Assembly: GCA_002753335.1 (NCBI GenBank)
Contig: PEAD01000024.1
Location: forward strand, 1-47,642
Direction: 5' to 3'
DNA length: 47,642 bases
From: Nitrospirae bacterium MYbin3
GTDB taxonomy: Bacteria; Nitrospirota; Thermodesulfovibrionia; Thermodesulfovibrionales; Dissulfurispiraceae
In this document: piece after piece, positions 25,571 to 33,966 of the stretch
Layout: every line of letters starts with the position of its first letter
How positions within the stretch are numbered: the stretch's first letter is position 1
Notes under the pieces: generated by a model
The model's input: only the letters and a program-made list of their open reading frames with translations
The model's database searches: none
What the model was told of the DNA's origin: nothing
Translations under genes and position numbers: made by a program

Positions 25571-26365
25571 CTATCCCAACGCTGTTTCAGCCCCACGCCT
25601 CACATTTATATTCGCACTTATCAAGGCCTTTTTAATATGATAATCGCTGTGTTCCTTAAAATGAAAAATATTACCGGCCGCCACCGCTGCAGGATCTGCT
25701 TTCTCAAAACATTCCACAAAATCATAATAATCACCGGCTCCACCCAGCGCTATAACAGGAATATTAACACCATCAACAACCAGTTTAATAGTCACGGTGT
25801 CATACCCTTGAGCCGTACCGTCCCTGCTTATGCTGTTTAAAATTATCTCTCCTATTCCCTCCATCTCTAACTGCCGGCACCATTGCAATACACTATAGTT
25901 GGAACATATTTTCCCGTAAGAATGGTATACGAGATCTCCGATATAATCCACAGATGCCACTAAGGCTTGGGATCCAAAAACCCTAACAGCATCCAAAACA
26001 AAGCTTTTATCGTAGAATAGAATTGAATTAAGGATAACCTTGTCAGCACCGCATTGGAGGGTCATTTCAATATCCTTTAAGGTTCTAATACCTCCTCCGA
26101 AACTTAGCGGGACAAAACATTTCTTTGAAATCTCTTTCAGCAGCTCAAATCTATTATTAGGAATCTTAACCTTATGCTCACTGCGTCTAATATCATACAC
26201 ATCATCTTTGCTGATATTTATATATGCTATTTCATCTACAGCCCACTGACTAAACCTCTCCAGTTCATTTATTGGGTTCCCAATCAATTGATGAATAGAA
26301 AATTTCTCGCTCCTTATAATGAAGCCGTTCTTCAGAAATAGGCATGGTATAACCCTTTTTTTCAT
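25571..26365 (-). CDS. hisF: HisF-like ammonia-channel subunit for sugar amidotransferase
   Basis: The protein has 264 residues with a HisF-type (beta-alpha)8 barrel: RVIPCLFLKNG at the start, FVPLSFGGGIRT with ADKVILNS in the middle, and IPVIALGGAGDYYDF near the end. True HisF has a catalytic aspartate in CLDV; here that position is Phe10, while the second aspartate (VASVDY) is kept. Loss of the first acid argues against imidazole glycerol phosphate synthesis and for a role as the ammonia-conducting partner of the WbpG-like enzyme, as with HisF2 in Pseudomonas O-antigen loci. The start overlaps the hisH stop as ATGA. Confidence 0.85.
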   Translation of the reverse strand: MKKRVIPCLFLKNGFIIRSEKFSIHQLIGNPINELERFSQWAVDEIAYINISKDDVYDIRRSEHKVKIPNNRFELLKEISKKCFVPLSFGGGIRTLKDIEMTLQCGADKVILNSILFYDKSFVLDAVRVFGSQALVASVDYIGDLVYHSYGKICSNYSVLQWCRQLEMEGIGEIILNSISRDGTAQGYDTVTIKLVVDGVNIPVIALGGAGDYYDFVECFEKADPAAVAAGNIFHFKEHSDYHIKKALISANINVRRGAETALG

Positions 26366-26973
26366 ACCGTTATATTTGAAAAAAATTCCAGCAGCTTCAA
26401 TCCCGCGATATGACTCTTTTCGGGATGAAACTGAACACCATAAATATTGCCCTTTTGTATCCCTGAAATAATTGAGTCTTTATCGCCGCTTATTATGGAT
26501 ACTATATCAGGATTTAAAGGAACTACCTGATAGCTGTGAAGATAATAAAAGTCCTCTTTTTGGCCCTTTGAGAAACCGAGAAAATCATGCATAAACAAAC
26601 TCTCGTCCCAGCCGATCCTAGGCAGAGAGTATTCGCTGCTATGTTTCAGTTTCTTAACCTTGCCGGGCAATATTGAAAGTCCTTTGACCCCAGGCGATTC
26701 ATCACTCGCTTCAAACATGAGCTGCATTCCAAGACATATCCCCAAAACCGGTTTATGTGAATCAAGAGCTCCATATATGAGGTCATCAGCAAGATCATTT
26801 CGCTTTAGCGCGCTCATCCCGGCCTCAAATGTCCCTACCCCGGGAACTATTATATGCGTAGCCTTAGAAATATCTTCCCTACGATCCGATACCCAATAAG
26901 GAATTCCCAGAAACAAGAGCGCGTTTACGACAGAACTTAGGTTAGAAATCTTAAGATCCAAAACAAGAAGCAT
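26362..26973 (-). CDS. hisH: HisH-like glutamine amidotransferase subunit
   Basis: The protein has 203 residues, a class I glutaminase. The oxyanion segment VPGVGTFEAG, the nucleophile in GICLGMQLMFE and the catalytic FHPEKS are all present, so glutamine hydrolysis should be intact. It overlaps hisF by 4 bases, and the pair is followed by the WbpG-like gene, so ammonia is most likely passed to sugar amidination rather than histidine synthesis; no other his gene is in the window. Confidence 0.88.
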   Translation of the reverse strand: MLLVLDLKISNLSSVVNALLFLGIPYWVSDRREDISKATHIIVPGVGTFEAGMSALKRNDLADDLIYGALDSHKPVLGICLGMQLMFEASDESPGVKGLSILPGKVKKLKHSSEYSLPRIGWDESLFMHDFLGFSKGQKEDFYYLHSYQVVPLNPDIVSIISGDKDSIISGIQKGNIYGVQFHPEKSHIAGLKLLEFFSNITV

Positions 26974-26978
26974 TCTCG

Positions 26979-28007
26979 TTAAACCTTTCTTGCCGATACC
27001 AGCATATGGGAAGAAAGATTTTGCTTTTGAATAAATTCCTGAAAAAGCTTTCCTGTAGTATCATAGTTATCAACACAAATATTTCTAATGAAACCTCCAG
27101 GCAAAAATTCCCCCGACAAAATCTTTTTTCTGACAAGCTCAACATCTAATTTCCCGGGGGTTTCGATATGAAGCAGCTCAAACCTGCTATTTTCTAGGAT
27201 TATCTTTATAGCTTTTTCATTAAAATAGTTTAAATGTTCATGATCTATGCTGTCAGATTCCATGCCTAAAACAGATATGTCAAAGCCGTCATAATTTGGA
27301 AAAGTCATTAATAAAACACCACCGTCCAGTAACAGGGAATTTATCTTGGCAAGATGCTGCAATGGATTCATCACATGCTCGATAACCTCGAATGAAACCA
27401 CAACATTAAACTTTTCCTGAATAGCGACATCTTCAAGAATACCATTATACATTTTAAATCCCTTATCCTTTGTTGTTTCGTACAAGGCATCTGTTGCTTC
27501 TAATCCGACAATATCAGCAAATATATTTCTCTTTGCTAGTTCCTCACAAAAAATGCCAAACCCGGCACCTATCTCAAGGATACTATTCAATGACACACCG
27601 TATTCCTTGCAAATACTTACCACTTTATCCACACGCGGTATAAATATATTTTTTCTCCTGGCTTCCTTTGAGGCCGGGAAAATATAATCATTGAAATATT
27701 TGTAATTGGCAGACTTTGAATAAAATTCTCCCAATATTGACTGCGTAGGACGAGGGCTCATATATAGCATCCTGCAAGATGAACATTCTTTGTACTCAAA
27801 TCCAATTTTAGTAAAAACCGTTTTCTTATTATCCATACCACATGCAGGGCAGCTTATCTCGACAAACTCTTTTTTGTTGGCATGCAGGAAGGCAATATCC
27901 TGTGCTATATAAGATTCCTGATCTTTTTTTAAAGCATCCGGTCTTATATCATCTTCTAGCAAAGCATTCCTCCTGAATAACCAATGTCCTAGGCACTCAC
28001 TTCCCAT
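26979..28007 (-). CDS. SAM-dependent methyltransferase with N-terminal zinc-binding motif
   Basis: The protein has 342 residues. Near residue 54 two CXXC pairs (CPACG and, 22 residues later, CSSC) suggest a small zinc site as in sugar C-methyltransferases. SILEIGAGFGIFCEELA near 145 is SAM motif I, and VVSFEVIEHVMNP with GGVLLMTFPN follow. It overlaps the formyltransferase gene by 19 bases at its start and leaves 5 bases before hisH. C- or O-methylation of the nonulosonic acid or its precursor is likely; which one is not clear. Confidence 0.75.
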   Translation of the reverse strand: MGSECLGHWLFRRNALLEDDIRPDALKKDQESYIAQDIAFLHANKKEFVEISCPACGMDNKKTVFTKIGFEYKECSSCRMLYMSPRPTQSILGEFYSKSANYKYFNDYIFPASKEARRKNIFIPRVDKVVSICKEYGVSLNSILEIGAGFGIFCEELAKRNIFADIVGLEATDALYETTKDKGFKMYNGILEDVAIQEKFNVVVSFEVIEHVMNPLQHLAKINSLLLDGGVLLMTFPNYDGFDISVLGMESDSIDHEHLNYFNEKAIKIILENSRFELLHIETPGKLDVELVRKKILSGEFLPGGFIRNICVDNYDTTGKLFQEFIQKQNLSSHMLVSARKV

Positions 28008-28828
28008 TCAATAAAACGGATCTTAAAGTCCTTTGTAGGAAAAATCATATCTTTGGGAAGCAATCTGCTCTCATCAAATACTATCTCCACTTTCCAGACC
28101 GTTATTTTTCTCCCATTTTCATCATAATAGTAAGCCCCTGGATAAGGTTTTGTTACGGCCCTTACGAAATTATATACATCAAGCGCCGATCTGTTAAAAT
28201 CCAGCTTGCCGTCATCAGGCGTTCTTTTGGGATACGCTGGAAAGCTTCCTGACTCATTGTGCATTCTGGGGGCAGTGCCTTTATGAATCTTAGGCAAATA
28301 TTCGCGAATAAGTTCAGCGCCTGCATGTGCGGCTTTTTTATAAACTGTATTGCAATCATCATTCAGCAGTATAGGAAAAGACTTCTGTGCAATGATATCT
28401 CCATCGTCAGCTTCAGGTGTCAGGTAGAACATTGTTATCCCGGTCTCCCTTTCACCCATAAGTATCGCCCAGTTAACAGGCGCACGCCCCCGATATCTCG
28501 GCAGCAACGACGAATGAAAGCCTATGGTTCCGAGGCGAGGAATATCTACGATTTCCTTGCAGATCAGCCTTTGCCATCCGCAGACGATTATAAGGTCAGG
28601 CGAACTATCTTTTAAGCGTCGAATACTTTCACTGCTATTTATGTGTTGTATCCTGATTAATTTACTGTTATTTTTTTCAGCAAGCGGTCCAAAATCAACA
28701 AAACCTGAGGTCTTAGCAGCCAGTTCCAGCGGAAGCGTAATCACAGTATCGATTTGATATCCAGTCTGATAAACAGCTTCCAGAACTGTCAAACCAATCT
28801 GTACTGTGCCTACAAAAACTATTTTCAT
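27989..28828 (-). CDS. Sugar N-formyltransferase (methionyl-tRNA formyltransferase-like)
   Basis: The protein has 279 residues from the ATG at 28828, which has AAAGGA 6 bases upstream and overlaps the previous stop as ATGA; an in-frame start at 28897 would overlap far more. SLLPRYRGRAPVNWAI is the formyltransferase core. His105 and Asp141 of the catalytic set are present, but the usual Asn two residues before the His is Gly103, a change I recall from sugar-modifying members. The C-terminal domain (FVRAVTKPYPGAYYY) resembles that of FMT and ArnA. It probably puts a formyl group from 10-formyl-tetrahydrofolate on an amino sugar exposed by the adjacent deacetylase. Confidence 0.82.
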   Translation of the reverse strand: MKIVFVGTVQIGLTVLEAVYQTGYQIDTVITLPLELAAKTSGFVDFGPLAEKNNSKLIRIQHINSSESIRRLKDSSPDLIIVCGWQRLICKEIVDIPRLGTIGFHSSLLPRYRGRAPVNWAILMGERETGITMFYLTPEADDGDIIAQKSFPILLNDDCNTVYKKAAHAGAELIREYLPKIHKGTAPRMHNESGSFPAYPKRTPDDGKLDFNRSALDVYNFVRAVTKPYPGAYYYDENGRKITVWKVEIVFDESRLLPKDMIFPTKDFKIRFIEWEVSA

Positions 28829-29496
28829 ATGGTTTCCTTTAGGTCCCGAACAAGAACGAACGGCTCTGCATACTCCACCCCGACAGAAAGCCCCCAATAT
28901 TTTGCGTAAGACCGCAATGCCTCACCACTTCTGGGATGGGGATAGGGTCTGCACTCGCTTTGATAACATTCCATAGCAGTAACCTTGCAATCAATTTCAT
29001 CCCGAATATTCAGAAAAGTATTAGGCGCAAAAGTCCGTTCGCAAAAAAGCAGGTTATATTCGGAAGAAGATGCAACAAAATATGAATAGACCTTTTTTAC
29101 TATCTGTCCTGGAATCGGTCTGACCGCAGTCATAGTCGCCGTACTAACAATCTGATGATCCCGGTTCAGGTCCCCAATATGATGTGTAAATACCGCCTCA
29201 GGCAGAATTTTATCAATATATTTCTCTATTATCTGCGTTACAGAAAGCAAGGAAACCGTATCAAGCTGTTGATTAGGCAGGTCTTCAAAAAAGACTTCCT
29301 TTGTACCTAACTTGAAATTTGCCTTAACAGCATTTTCTCTAAGGGCTTTCTCCATTTCTTTATCATATCTCGTTTCTGCTCCACCAGTAAGAATCAACAC
29401 ATAAGACTCATCCCCCTGATTGAAAGATTTATGGATAAGTCCACCGCAGCCTAAAATCTCATCGTCAGGATGAGCAGCTATTATCAAATTTTTCAT
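28825..29496 (-). CDS. PIG-L family N-deacetylase
   Basis: The protein has 223 residues from the ATG at 29496, which has AGGTGGG upstream and overlaps the acetyltransferase stop as ATGA; a GTG three codons earlier is possible. AAHPDDEILGCGG near the N-terminus is the PIG-L zinc-binding signature, and THHIGDLNRDHQIV supplies the other histidine-rich motif. PIG-L enzymes remove N-acetyl groups from sugars or sugar conjugates. Placed next to a formyltransferase and a GNAT acetyltransferase, it suggests acyl exchange on one nitrogen of the sugar. Confidence 0.88.
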   Translation of the reverse strand: MKNLIIAAHPDDEILGCGGLIHKSFNQGDESYVLILTGGAETRYDKEMEKALRENAVKANFKLGTKEVFFEDLPNQQLDTVSLLSVTQIIEKYIDKILPEAVFTHHIGDLNRDHQIVSTATMTAVRPIPGQIVKKVYSYFVASSSEYNLLFCERTFAPNTFLNIRDEIDCKVTAMECYQSECRPYPHPRSGEALRSYAKYWGLSVGVEYAEPFVLVRDLKETI

Positions 29497-30266
29497 GTAT
29501 CCCACCTGTGCATAATTACTTTAGAATCTTCGACAATCGAAAACCCATTTTTTATATAGAAATTCAGAGCTCCAAGGTTCCTGCTCTGCGTCTCGGTGCG
29601 TATTGAATATCCTCTAAAACAATTTGCTATATAATTAACCATCATCGCCCCAACCCCCCTTCCTTTAAATCTATCTATTACGGCAACAAAGCATAGAGTA
29701 GCCTGCTTCTCAGAATCATCCTCATTTACAAGAATCGCTCCGGCAATCTCCCTCCCGGACCTGGCAACAAAAATATGCCTTTGAGGTGAAGGTTTATAAT
29801 TGCGAATATACTCTATCCATAGTAAATCAGCCGTCTGTCGTGATATTCTTGTATCAGAATGAAACCTCGTATAAGTAAAGGCTGACCCAAGTTCTTCATA
29901 AGGAAGGCTAATATTTTCTGTAAGCTTATCAATAATAATATCCCCTCTATTTATAACTTCCCTATGGCCTGAAAAATTAAGCCTCAATACAAACTCAGTG
30001 ATTATATAGGCAAAGCCCGCCGACTGAAGAAAATGTATGACCTCTTTACCATAGGCCATACCGATTTTAGCCGTAACAAAAGATTTCTTAAGCTCCAGCT
30101 CAATCTTCGACCTTAACCCTTCAGAACATTTAAACATATAATTGTCGGTATCCAGGAAATAAGAACTGATGCCGAAAAAATCGGTATCCCACTCCAGAAA
30201 CCTGAAGTGATACTCGGTTCCATCACCAGCCAGGATTATATCACTTTGCAAGTTCACAGACGGCAT
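29493..30266 (-). CDS. GNAT N-acetyltransferase, WecD-like
   Basis: The protein has 257 residues. The opening WDTDFFGISSYFLD and later FHSDTRI and LLWIEYIRNY resemble WecD (dTDP-fucosamine acetyltransferase), and RFKGRGVGAMMVNYI is the acetyl-CoA pyrophosphate loop, followed by RNLGALNFYIKNGF. The role would be acetylation of the 4-amino group made by the DegT aminotransferase, as PseH or LegH do. It overlaps the PseG-like gene by 26 bases; a later start would shorten that overlap but no better site is visible. Confidence 0.82.
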   Translation of the reverse strand: MPSVNLQSDIILAGDGTEYHFRFLEWDTDFFGISSYFLDTDNYMFKCSEGLRSKIELELKKSFVTAKIGMAYGKEVIHFLQSAGFAYIITEFVLRLNFSGHREVINRGDIIIDKLTENISLPYEELGSAFTYTRFHSDTRISRQTADLLWIEYIRNYKPSPQRHIFVARSGREIAGAILVNEDDSEKQATLCFVAVIDRFKGRGVGAMMVNYIANCFRGYSIRTETQSRNLGALNFYIKNGFSIVEDSKVIMHRWDT

Positions 30267-31233
30267 CTACAATTTCCTTCGTGCGAACAATATATTCCTT
30301 GTCAGGCAGCAGCGGATTCATCACAGAATTTATCAGCATTTCAGGGACAACCTCCCTAAATCCCAAATACCTGGCAAGTCCCTGCTCATGAAAGTAGCTG
30401 CAGCGTGCAATTTGGTGCTCATATGCGGCAATTAATATTGCAGGTGTGCGGGTCGCAATTAGTTCATAGGCGGTCAATCCCCCAGCTGCAATTGCAACAT
30501 CACAACTCATGTATTCGTCAAACATATTTTCGATATTGAATATCAACTTAAAACGCTGACCGCCTTTCTTTACAACCTGTTCAAGAGCCTCCCTGTAATT
30601 GTAGCCTGCGCCAAGGACAACAGTCACTATAAAATCCACATCATAATCGATCAATGCCTGTATAACCTTTTGAGTAAGATTCCATTCATCAGCCCCACCC
30701 ATAGCCACAAGCAGTTTTTTGGGACAAGCATTTTGTGCTCTGTTTTTTATTCGTTCGAAATCAAATTCGATCGGCAATATAACATACTCTGTTCCAAGCA
30801 ATAGTTGAGTTTTAGGATATCTTTTTCTATCAAACAACTTTGGTGCATCCACATCCCAATTCACAACAAGAGCAGTATCGTCAAAAACTTGTCCATCAAA
30901 ACAAACAGTTGCCTTTATTATCCCTGGGGCAAGATTTTTATAGTTTAATAGGCTTCTCTCTGTTATCTCAAGAAATATAACATTTATTCTCCAAGCCTCT
31001 GAGTATGAGTTTATAAGCTCGACCTCCTCTTCAACCGAGATATTTTCATCAATAGTGGCTATATTTTCCAATCCATGTTTCTGTACAAGCAAGCAGCCAG
31101 CTTTGTAATTGCGAATCATGAAATGGGACTCCCACCCTCTAACCTCAAAATACTTTGACAGCCGGATGAGCGACACCAAATCACCGGTCCCGATAGAAGG
31201 CTTTGCATCTGCCCTAAAAAGAATACGCTTCAT
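30241..31233 (-). CDS. PseG-like UDP-sugar hydrolase or related GT28-type protein
   Basis: The protein has 330 residues. The start RILFRADAKPSIGTGDL and the KKLLVAMGGADEWNLTQKV strand with IAAGGLTAYELIATRTPAILI match the PseG/GT28 fold that cleaves UDP from the 6-deoxy diamino sugar before condensation. PseG has IGxGH, with the histidine acting in catalysis; here it is IGTGD, with Asp18 in its place. The enzyme may use another base, act on a different sugar, or be a transferase. It overlaps the NeuB-type gene by 4 bases at its own start and the GNAT gene at its end. Confidence 0.75.
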   Translation of the reverse strand: MKRILFRADAKPSIGTGDLVSLIRLSKYFEVRGWESHFMIRNYKAGCLLVQKHGLENIATIDENISVEEEVELINSYSEAWRINVIFLEITERSLLNYKNLAPGIIKATVCFDGQVFDDTALVVNWDVDAPKLFDRKRYPKTQLLLGTEYVILPIEFDFERIKNRAQNACPKKLLVAMGGADEWNLTQKVIQALIDYDVDFIVTVVLGAGYNYREALEQVVKKGGQRFKLIFNIENMFDEYMSCDVAIAAGGLTAYELIATRTPAILIAAYEHQIARCSYFHEQGLARYLGFREVVPEMLINSVMNPLLPDKEYIVRTKEIVDAVCELAK

Positions 31234-32294
31234 CCCAGAATGCAGTCCCAGGTGATTGGGTCTTCAAATTTGATATTCTTTTTTGCGGTAATCTTATATT
31301 TATCAAAGAACTTAATAAATTTTGGCTCTAATCCATGTTCTTTCTTGCCGGACCTAAGAATATTTATATCGTTTGCACTGATAAGATCTCCCGGACAGAT
31401 ATCCCGCCCCGAATACAACCTCATAAAGGCAAAGTCTCTCAAATGTTTTTCGTGCGAATAAATTTTCTTTTCACTGCTGCCATAAATAACCTCATCTATA
31501 CAAAAATCTTTTTTCTCGCAATCCCCTTCAGCTTTGCGTATGTCCGCAACCATTTTTGCCAATTCATGGGGTTCTAAAGCAAAAAAATGGTCAGGACCGG
31601 TCATATCCTTGTTAAGAGTAATGTGCTTCTCGATTATTCGTGCGCCTAAGTATACAGCCTGGACAGCAGCCTCTGAAACTTCTTTTGTGTGATCAGAATA
31701 TCCTATATCGATGCAGGGGAAAGCCTTCCTGTAAGTTTCTATAACTCCAAGATTGCAGTCTTTCAATTGTGTAGGATATTGAATAGAACAGTGAAGCAAA
31801 GCTAATTTGTTGTGATATTTTAATACTGTTTCTACCGCTTCAAATACCTCGCCAAGTGTTGCGCCTCCGGTCGACAGAATAATTGACAAGCCCCTCTTAG
31901 CACAATACTCAATAAGGGGGATATTCGTAGCGACATATGATGCGAGTTTTGCAGTTTTGAATCCATGTGCGCTTAAAAAATCACAGCCTTCCTTATCAAA
32001 AACCGATGCAAGAAAATCTATCTTTTTTTCGGCGCAATATACCATAAGTTTATCTATCCAGCCCTCAGGCATTTCTGATTTTTCAACCGAAGAATAAATA
32101 TCATAAGAGTAGGCCTTATGCTCATCCAGCCAATCCAGCATCCCTGCACTTTTAGGATAAAGATTTTTAGCCCTAAACAGCTGAAACTTTACGGCATCAC
32201 ATCCGGCAGCGGCGGCGGTATTAATCATCTTATAACAGTTCTCTATATCCCCGTTATGGTTGATGCCAATTTCGGCAATAATGTAGGTTTTCAT
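31230..32294 (-). CDS. neuB: NeuB-type nonulosonic acid synthase
   Basis: The protein has 354 residues, the normal length. AEIGINHNGDIENCYKMI opens the TIM barrel, LLHCSIQYPT and IGYSDHT follow, and EKHITLNKDMTGPDHFFAL is the metal- and PEP-binding signature. The last 65 residues (from FAFMRLYSGRDICPGD) form the SAF antifreeze-like domain. It condenses phosphoenolpyruvate with a six-carbon amino sugar to give a nine-carbon acid (sialic, legionaminic or pseudaminic type). Its ATG shares one base with the preceding stop (TAATG). With the WbpG-like and PseG-like genes nearby, a diamino nonulosonic acid is more likely than sialic acid. Confidence 0.92.
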   Translation of the reverse strand: MKTYIIAEIGINHNGDIENCYKMINTAAAAGCDAVKFQLFRAKNLYPKSAGMLDWLDEHKAYSYDIYSSVEKSEMPEGWIDKLMVYCAEKKIDFLASVFDKEGCDFLSAHGFKTAKLASYVATNIPLIEYCAKRGLSIILSTGGATLGEVFEAVETVLKYHNKLALLHCSIQYPTQLKDCNLGVIETYRKAFPCIDIGYSDHTKEVSEAAVQAVYLGARIIEKHITLNKDMTGPDHFFALEPHELAKMVADIRKAEGDCEKKDFCIDEVIYGSSEKKIYSHEKHLRDFAFMRLYSGRDICPGDLISANDINILRSGKKEHGLEPKFIKFFDKYKITAKKNIKFEDPITWDCILG

Positions 32295-32920
32295 TATTCT
32301 CTGTACTTAATAACTTTTGCCGGCACACCAACACAAATTGCATACTCCGGAACATCCTTTGTCACGACCGCATTTGCCCCAACTACCGCGCCCTTCTTTA
32401 TAACCACACCCATTTTAATTGTAACATTACCACTTATCCATACATCATCCTCTATTACAATAGGAGCATGACTATAACCCTGGTCTCTGATAAATTTTGA
32501 CTTCACTATGTTGTGCTCGCTGGAGTTCAAGTTTATATTGCCTGCAAACAAACACTTCTGCCCTATAATGACAGAGGTGCCACAATTAAAAGTGCAGTAA
32601 GGTCCTATAGCAGTCCCTTTGCCTATTATCAATTCTGCATCATTAGCTGCCACAAACCTGCAGTCAGAATCAATTGCAACATCATCATTTATAACTATTT
32701 TCCCATGTTCGCGGTTTCTGATATCTATATCCCCGCCTATAAACACATTGTTGCCGATGCAGATATCAGAAGCCCTGCCTCTTATCTTCAAATGCGGTGT
32801 CCCTTTTATTCTAAATTTTTCACCAACTTTAACACCCTTTCGCAATAAAATGACCTTAACAAGCATGCTGTGAAGAGACCAGTATGATTCTCCGAAAATC
32901 AATGACAGAATCTTATACAT
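32294..32920 (-). CDS. Hexapeptide-repeat O-acetyltransferase
   Basis: The protein has 208 residues from the ATG at 32920, which overlaps the previous stop by one base (TGATG) behind GGAGAAGGG; starting at 32962 would overlap 43 bases for no gain. From about residue 45 the chain repeats the left-handed beta-helix pattern (ICIGNNVFIGGDIDI, IVINDDVAI, ELIIGKGTAIG) and ends with the classic APIVIEDDVWISGNVTI and GVPAKVI of the maltose/CatB-type acyltransferases. NSSEHNI carries the probable catalytic histidine. O-acetylation of the nonulosonic acid or glycan is the likely role. Confidence 0.82.
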   Translation of the reverse strand: MYKILSLIFGESYWSLHSMLVKVILLRKGVKVGEKFRIKGTPHLKIRGRASDICIGNNVFIGGDIDIRNREHGKIVINDDVAIDSDCRFVAANDAELIIGKGTAIGPYCTFNCGTSVIIGQKCLFAGNINLNSSEHNIVKSKFIRDQGYSHAPIVIEDDVWISGNVTIKMGVVIKKGAVVGANAVVTKDVPEYAICVGVPAKVIKYRE

Positions 32921-33966
32921 CAGCCCTTCTCCAAAATATAACGATGCTCGCCCTCTCCCCACATAATTGAGGCATCTTTTATGTTCTCCGACAACGCATA
33001 ATCCAGATCAAAAATATTGGCAGATATTATCTTCGTGAATTTAAATCCAAGCTCTTTGAATGTATCCTCCAGTTCCTGGCGGCTAGTGTGTGTTTCTATA
33101 GGCACATACCACGTATCTAAAAAAACAAACCTATTGTAAGGAAGCCCCATAATTTTTAACATATCTTTAGTAAATTCATACGGAATACTCTTAAATATTT
33201 CGCGCATTTTAATTCGTGTTTCCCAAAATATTCCTCCAGTTGCATAAAGATATAAAAAGCCTCGTCCTCCATAGCGCAGAACCCTGTAATATTCCCTAAG
33301 ACCTTGCTTTATTGATGTTGAATGATGCAGTGTTCCATTACAGAACACAAAATCAAAACTGCCATCTTCAAACGGAAGATTATGAAAGCTGCCTTCAAAA
33401 AAAATAATTGGCAGCTGCCTAGAATCGGCTAATCTCTGCGCCAACCTATATGACTGTTCATACAGATCAATAGCATATACCTTTTCAGCGTTTGCTAAAG
33501 CCAGAGCGATTGAGTATCTACCGCTACCACATCCCATATCCAAAACAACCTTCCCTTTAACAGCGTCCTCTATAATCGTTGGGGGAATCCGATTGGATAA
33601 CAGTTCGAAACTTTCCTTAACAAAAGTATCTTCAGAAAATCTATTCCAAAGGTCAGTATATAAATTTGATGTTGCCCGCTCTATAGATTCTTTTTCCATG
33701 GGGTTCTTGGACATATCGATGCGATTGACAGAATAAAACTTAATAAAGTTAAGCGAAGATTCCAGCCAAGAGTTCAGAGAACTAATCTTTCTGGTAATAA
33801 ATTCAACAGGATCGCAATTAACAAATCTCTCAAAAGGCTCATATGGATAAAGAAACCTGTAAAGTTCATGACAGGCTATTACAGTCAGGTGAGCTCCACC
33901 GTTAATAATTAGTTCGGAGCATTTTTGCGAAAACAACTCTAGCTCTTCAAAATATTTCTCAGCCAT
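32920..33966 (-). CDS. SAM-dependent methyltransferase
   Basis: The protein has 348 residues. An N-terminal part of about 130 residues has no recognisable motif. VVLDMGCGSGRYSIALA is SAM motif I, AIDLYEQSYRLA motif II, and DGSFDFVFCNGTLHHST with YRVLRYGGRGFLYLY complete the Methyltransf_11-like core. It overlaps the AsnB-like gene by 8 bases at its start. The substrate is presumably an intermediate or product of this cluster. Confidence 0.75.
   Translation of the reverse strand: MAEKYFEELELFSQKCSELIINGGAHLTVIACHELYRFLYPYEPFERFVNCDPVEFITRKISSLNSWLESSLNFIKFYSVNRIDMSKNPMEKESIERATSNLYTDLWNRFSEDTFVKESFELLSNRIPPTIIEDAVKGKVVLDMGCGSGRYSIALALANAEKVYAIDLYEQSYRLAQRLADSRQLPIIFFEGSFHNLPFEDGSFDFVFCNGTLHHSTSIKQGLREYYRVLRYGGRGFLYLYATGGIFWETRIKMREIFKSIPYEFTKDMLKIMGLPYNRFVFLDTWYVPIETHTSRQELEDTFKELGFKFTKIISANIFDLDYALSENIKDASIMWGEGEHRYILEKG

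Noticed and set aside
25571..26973. Histidine biosynthesis genes hisH and hisF
   Set aside because: HisF lacks the first catalytic aspartate, no other his gene is near, and the pair is coupled to a WbpG-type sugar amidotransferase.
27989..28897. Methionyl-tRNA formyltransferase (fmt) beginning at 28897
   Set aside because: The better start is at 28828, the catalytic Asn is replaced and the context is a sugar operon, so sugar formylation is more likely than initiator tRNA modification.
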